Shown here: positions 4,632 through 7,676 of the stretch, one piece after another
Numbering within the stretch: position 1 is the stretch's first letter
Layout of the letters: each line of letters begins with the position of its first letter
From: an uncultured Clostridia bacterium
GTDB taxonomy: Bacteria > Bacillota > Clostridia > Oscillospirales > CAG-272
Assembly (NCBI GenBank): GCA_937934385.1
Contig: CALGZV010000102.1
Span: forward strand, 1 to 7,676
Reading direction: 5' to 3'
DNA: 7,676 bases
Notes under the pieces: generated by a model
The model's database searches: none
The model's input: the letters and a program-made list of their open reading frames with translations, nothing else
Told to the model about the DNA's origin: nothing
Made by a program: the position numbers and the translations under genes

Positions 4632-5864
4632 TTGAAAAGAAAAATATCTGTGTTGACACTTGTGCTTTCAATATTTTTTACAGCTGTTATAACGTTTCAG
4701 ATAACATATATTTCTCTTAAAAGTGAATATAGGCACGAGAGCAGAATGCTTGAAGCCAGTTACTCGAATTCACTTGTAGGAAAGCTGAAATTGCTTGATG
4801 AGAAGTTCAGATCGCTTTATATAGGGGATATAGATGATGATAAGCTTATAAGTGCTGTGCTTAACGGATATATCTACGGGACCGGTGACAGATACGGAGA
4901 GTATATGTCTCCCGAAGAATACGAACAGTTCGTCGGAGATCTTGAAGGTGAATTTCAGGGAATAGGAATATCTGTTATTGAGAATGCTGAATCGGGGTGT
5001 CTTGAGGTCGTTTCGGTCATGCCGGATTCTCCGGCGCTTAAGGCTGGTGTTCTTGTCGGCGATATTATAGTTTCGGTCGGAGGTGAAAGTGTTGCCGAGA
5101 TGGGAGCTGATGTCGCGTTGTCAAGACTTCTCGGCAAAGCGGGAACGTTTGCTGAGTTTTCTGTAGCCCGCGGAGGCGACATTACATCAGTGATTCCTTT
5201 TTCAATAGAGCGCGGATATGTTACAGAGCAGACTGTGCTTTATCATATGTATGATGACGGCACAGGTGAAATCGGAGTTATTATGATACTGTCATTTGAC
5301 GGTAAGACTGCCGATCAGTTTGCACAGGCGGTAGAGGAACTTCGAAATCAGGGAGCGCGCGCACTTATTTTTGATGTAAGATATAATCCGGGCGGTGCTC
5401 TCGACAGCATTGTTGAGATACTTGATACGATTTTGCCTGAGGGACCGATCGTGCGTATAGAAAATTCCGACGGAAGTGTGGAAGTTTTGGATTCCGACGC
5501 AGATGAGATGAATCTTCCGATGGCAGTGCTTGTAAACGGAAGCACTGCCAGTGCGGCGGAGCTGTTCTCATCGGCACTTCAGGATTATAAAAAAGCGGTT
5601 CTTGTCGGAACGACGACATACGGAAAAGGCTGTATGCAGCAGATCGTGAGACTTGCCGATAATTCAGCTATAAGGATTACTACCAATATGTATGATCCGC
5701 CGTTTTCCGATAATTATGACGGTGTGGGAGTTATACCGGATGTTGTAATTGAGGCGGATAATAAAACACTTAGTTCAAACAGGTATACGATTGCAGACAG
5801 CGATGACAATCAGCTTTCGGCGGCGGCCGAACTTATGCATGAGCGGTTGTCTGCTACAGAATAA
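4632..5864 (+). CDS. S41 C-terminal processing peptidase (CtpA/CtpB type) with PDZ domain
   Basis: A 410-aa serine protease of family S41, anchored in the membrane with its catalytic part outside. Residues 5-27 are a hydrophobic signal-anchor after a K-R-K start. The pre-PDZ motif Y-G-T-G-D-R-Y-G-E-Y is near residues 80-95. A PDZ domain runs from about 106 to 185 (G-I-G-I-S-V ... G-V-L-V-G-D-I-I-V-S-V-G-G). The protease core follows, with F-D-V-R-Y-N-P-G-G-A-L, the nucleophile Ser307 in S-T-A-S-A-A-E, Lys332 in Y-G-K-G and Gln336. The 25-residue Ser-Lys spacing equals that of CtpB and Prc. The start is TTG at 4632, with AAGGAG (4615-4620) 11 nt upstream; starting at a later Met would remove the anchor. 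No C-terminal peptidoglycan-binding domain is present. Substrates are unknown; relatives process sporulation or envelope proteins. Confidence 0.92.
   Translation: MKRKISVLTLVLSIFFTAVITFQITYISLKSEYRHESRMLEASYSNSLVGKLKLLDEKFRSLYIGDIDDDKLISAVLNGYIYGTGDRYGEYMSPEEYEQFVGDLEGEFQGIGISVIENAESGCLEVVSVMPDSPALKAGVLVGDIIVSVGGESVAEMGADVALSRLLGKAGTFAEFSVARGGDITSVIPFSIERGYVTEQTVLYHMYDDGTGEIGVIMILSFDGKTADQFAQAVEELRNQGARALIFDVRYNPGGALDSIVEILDTILPEGPIVRIENSDGSVEVLDSDADEMNLPMAVLVNGSTASAAELFSSALQDYKKAVLVGTTTYGKGCMQQIVRLADNSAIRITTNMYDPPFSDNYDGVGVIPDVVIEADNKTLSSNRYTIADSDDNQLSAAAELMHERLSATE
5521..5550 (+). repeat. Perfect 11-bp inverted repeat at the protease active-site codons
   Basis: TGGCAGTGCTT (5521-5531) is the exact reverse complement of AAGCACTGCCA (5540-5550), with an 8-nt loop. 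It covers the codons for A-V-L-V-N-G-S-T-A and ends on the first base of the Ser307 codon. No T-tract follows, so it is not a terminator. Confidence 0.8.
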
Positions 5865-5936
5865 AATTTTAAATATAAATAATTCATAGGCTGTGCAGGG
5901 TATCATATTCTGTACGGCGGAAAGGACGAACATAAA

Positions 5937-6410
5937 ATGGCAAAACTTAATAAGATTACAAACGAGGGACTTAAAAAATTACAGGATGAACTGTTTTTCC
6001 TTAAAACAATACGCCGCAATGAAGTAAGTGAACAGATAAAGACTGCGCGCGGTCTCGGAGACCTTTCGGAGAATAGTGAGTATGATGAAGCACGTGAAGA
6101 ACAGGCAAAGGTCGAAGCCCGTATCGCAGAGCTTGAGACAATGCTCGAAAATGTTGAAGTTATCAGCGAGCATGAGCTTACAACAGACGCGGTAAATGTA
6201 GGCTCAAAGGTAAGAGTTCACGATGAGAAGTTTGATGAGGAGATTGAGTATACTGTAGTAGGTTCATCTGAGGCTAATGCGCTCAAACGCAGAATTTCGG
6301 ATCAGTCTCCGATCGGAAGCGCTCTTATGGGTGCAAAGGTCGGCGAAACAGTTACGGCATATACTCCCGGAGGCGAGCTTCGCTTCAAAATTATAGAGAT
6401 CTCTAAGTGA
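5937..6410 (+). CDS. greA: Transcription elongation factor GreA
   Basis: GreA enters the secondary channel of stalled, backtracked RNA polymerase and stimulates cleavage of the RNA 3' end so that elongation can resume. The 157-aa product has the normal length. The N-terminal antiparallel coiled coil (residues 1-75) carries the tip motif G-D42-L-S-E45-N-S-E-Y; D42 and E45 are the conserved acidic residues that help bind the catalytic Mg2+. The C-terminal FKBP-like domain ends with S-P-I-G-S-A-L-M-G-A-K-V-G-E and a K-I-I-E-I finish. AAAGGA (5921-5926) lies 10 nt before the ATG. lysS begins 36 nt after the stop, with no terminator between, so the two are probably co-transcribed, an arrangement seen in many Firmicutes. 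The 72-nt gap upstream holds no convincing promoter or terminator. Confidence 0.96.
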   Translation: MAKLNKITNEGLKKLQDELFFLKTIRRNEVSEQIKTARGLGDLSENSEYDEAREEQAKVEARIAELETMLENVEVISEHELTTDAVNVGSKVRVHDEKFDEEIEYTVVGSSEANALKRRISDQSPIGSALMGAKVGETVTAYTPGGELRFKIIEISK

Positions 6411-6446
6411 TCTCCACCTTGAATAAAAAGGAGAGTTCTGTTTATA

Positions 6447-7676
6447 ATGACGAACACAAATGATAACGCAGAGCGTAACAATGCTCAGGTTCAGAATAAA
6501 ACTCAGGAGCAGGATATAGGACAGCTTCTTAAGATACGCCGCGAAAAGCTTGCTGCTCTCCGCGAAGAGGGCAGAGATCCGTTTACAATTACAAAGTATG
6601 ATGTTTCCCAGTACAGTGAGGATATAAAGTCTGATTTTGAAAATCTTGACGGTCAGACTGTATCTGTCGCCGGAAGAATGATGTCAAAGCGCATAATGGG
6701 TAAGGCGTCTTTCTGCCATGTACAGGATCAGAAGGGCGACATTCAGTGCTATGTATGCCGTGATTCGCTCGGTGAAGAAGAGTACAGCCGCTTTAAGAAA
6801 ACAGATATCGGAGATATAATCGGTGTAAAGGGTAAAGTATTCAAGACAAAAACCGGTGAGATATCCATTCATGCCGACGAGGTTACGCTTCTTTCAAAGA
6901 GTCTTCAGGTGCTTCCCGAAAAGTATCACGGACTTACGAATACAGATATGAGATATCGCCAGCGCGAGGTCGATCTTATAGTTAATCCGGAGGTAAAGGA
7001 TACCTTCTACAAGCGTTCACGTATTCTCAGGGAGATCCGCAACTATCTTGACAGTAAGGGGTTTCTCGAAGTAGATACTCCTATCCTTGTTCCGCTTGAG
7101 ATCGGAGCATCTGCGCGTCCTTTTAAGACACATCACAACACGCTTGATATGGATATGTATCTTCGTATAGAAACAGAGCTTTATCTTAAGCGTCTTATAG
7201 TCGGAGGAATGCACAGGGTTTATGAGGTCGGACGTATCTTCCGCAACGAGGGAATGGACACGAAGCATAACCCTGAGTTTACAACGATCGAGCTTTATCA
7301 GGCATTTACGGATTATCATGGCATGATGGATCTTGTAGAAGAGCTTTATAAAATGCTCTGTGATAAGATATGCGGCGGCAGAACCATAACATATCAGGGT
7401 ACCGAGATCAATATGGATCATTGGGAGCGCATGACAATGGCGGAATCTGTAAAGAAGTATTCCGGTGCAGATTATTATTCGTGGGAGACCGATGCGGATG
7501 CGCGCGAATGTGCAAAGGCTTTGCATGTTGAGGTAAGTGCTTCCGCTACAAAGGGAACCGTTCTTGCAGAGCTGTTTGACGCTTTTGTAGAGGATAAGCT
7601 TATTCAGCCTACATTTATCTATGATTATCCTGTGGAAAACAGTCCGCTTGCTAAGAGAAAGCCGAGCGAGCCTCAG
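6447..7676 (+). CDS. lysS: Lysyl-tRNA synthetase, class II (3' end beyond window)
   Basis: Charges tRNA-Lys with lysine in the cytoplasm. 410 codons are open to the right edge; the full family length is about 490-510, so the last 80-100 residues, including motif 3, are missing from view. After a Q/N-rich tail of about 25 residues comes an OB-fold anticodon-binding domain (residues about 65-150, starting T-V-S-V-A-G-R-M-M-S-K-R). A linker L-P-E-K-Y-H-G-L ... R-Y-R-Q-R-E-V-D-L-I leads into the catalytic core. Motif 1 is near residues 195-212 (K204-G-F-L-E-V-D-T-P). A-R-P-F-K-T-H-H-N and L-Y-L-K-R-L-I-V-G-G follow, then motif 2 around R266 (G-R-I-F-R-N-E-G, H-N-P-E-F-T-T-I-E). The visible end, E-N-S-P-L-A-K-R, is typical of the family. 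The start is supported by AAGGAG at 6428-6433, with a rather long 13-nt spacing. It probably shares a transcript with greA. Confidence 0.96.
   Translation, partial: MTNTNDNAERNNAQVQNKTQEQDIGQLLKIRREKLAALREEGRDPFTITKYDVSQYSEDIKSDFENLDGQTVSVAGRMMSKRIMGKASFCHVQDQKGDIQCYVCRDSLGEEEYSRFKKTDIGDIIGVKGKVFKTKTGEISIHADEVTLLSKSLQVLPEKYHGLTNTDMRYRQREVDLIVNPEVKDTFYKRSRILREIRNYLDSKGFLEVDTPILVPLEIGASARPFKTHHNTLDMDMYLRIETELYLKRLIVGGMHRVYEVGRIFRNEGMDTKHNPEFTTIELYQAFTDYHGMMDLVEELYKMLCDKICGGRTITYQGTEINMDHWERMTMAESVKKYSGADYYSWETDADARECAKALHVEVSASATKGTVLAELFDAFVEDKLIQPTFIYDYPVENSPLAKRKPSEPQ

Noticed and set aside
5884..5911. Promoter TTCATA-N16-TATTCT upstream of greA
   Set aside because: Only 4/6 matches at each box in an AT-rich gap; not better than background.
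5855..5914. 9-bp inverted repeat TACAGAATA / TATTCTGTA flanking the protease-greA gap
   Set aside because: Arms are 42 nt apart, AT-rich and partly in coding sequence, with no T-tract; probably chance, neither terminator nor clear operator.
6411..6434. Hairpin TCTCC/GGAGA masking the lysS ribosome-binding site
   Set aside because: Only 5 bp with a 14-nt loop; too weak to claim regulation.

Overview
The window looks like part of a chromosome from a low-to-mid GC Firmicute, most likely an uncultured member of the class Clostridia. The reasons are strong AAGGAG/GGAGG ribosome-binding sites, a TTG start, frequent ATA and AGA codons, a clostridial-type AsnA sequence and a greA-lysS pair. This placement is inference; no rRNA or marker tree can be run here. 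All seven protein genes are on the + strand.

Layout. 16-1527 encodes an RnfD/NqrB-like membrane protein with a long charged N-terminal extension and no recognisable covalent-flavin motif. A Rho-independent terminator lies at 1545-1590. Next is trmL (1628-2122), a SPOUT tRNA wobble methyltransferase. A sigma-A-type promoter (2176-2204) and a structured leader of about 200 nt precede asnA, ammonia-dependent asparagine synthetase (2411-3425). asnA is broken in this sequence by a one-base frameshift. It is followed by an SGNH/GDSL hydrolase (3486-4553), a membrane-anchored S41 C-terminal processing protease with a PDZ domain (4632-5864), greA (5937-6410) and lysS, which starts at 6447 and runs off the right edge.

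How the genes relate. trmL, asnA, greA and lysS serve translation and transcription: wobble-base modification, asparagine supply, rescue of stalled RNA polymerase and charging of tRNA-Lys. greA and lysS sit 36 nt apart and are probably co-transcribed. The hydrolase and the S41 protease have no obvious functional link to these genes. The RnfD-like protein belongs to membrane redox complexes whose other subunits would lie to the left, outside the window.

Most notable observation. The asnA frameshift falls inside one arm of a perfect 22-bp inverted repeat (2554-2575 and 2615-2636). Removing one C from a CCC run restores a continuous AsnA of about 337 residues. The same extra C is what makes the two arms match perfectly. 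This is the expected signature of a quasipalindrome template-switch mutation, although a sequencing error or programmed frameshifting must be excluded. Several other hairpin-forming inverted repeats lie inside coding sequence: at 167-184, 380-409 and 432-453 in the rnfD-like gene, and at 5521-5550 over the protease active-site serine codon. I found no RNA genes, CRISPR arrays, insertion sequences or clear horizontal-transfer boundary.
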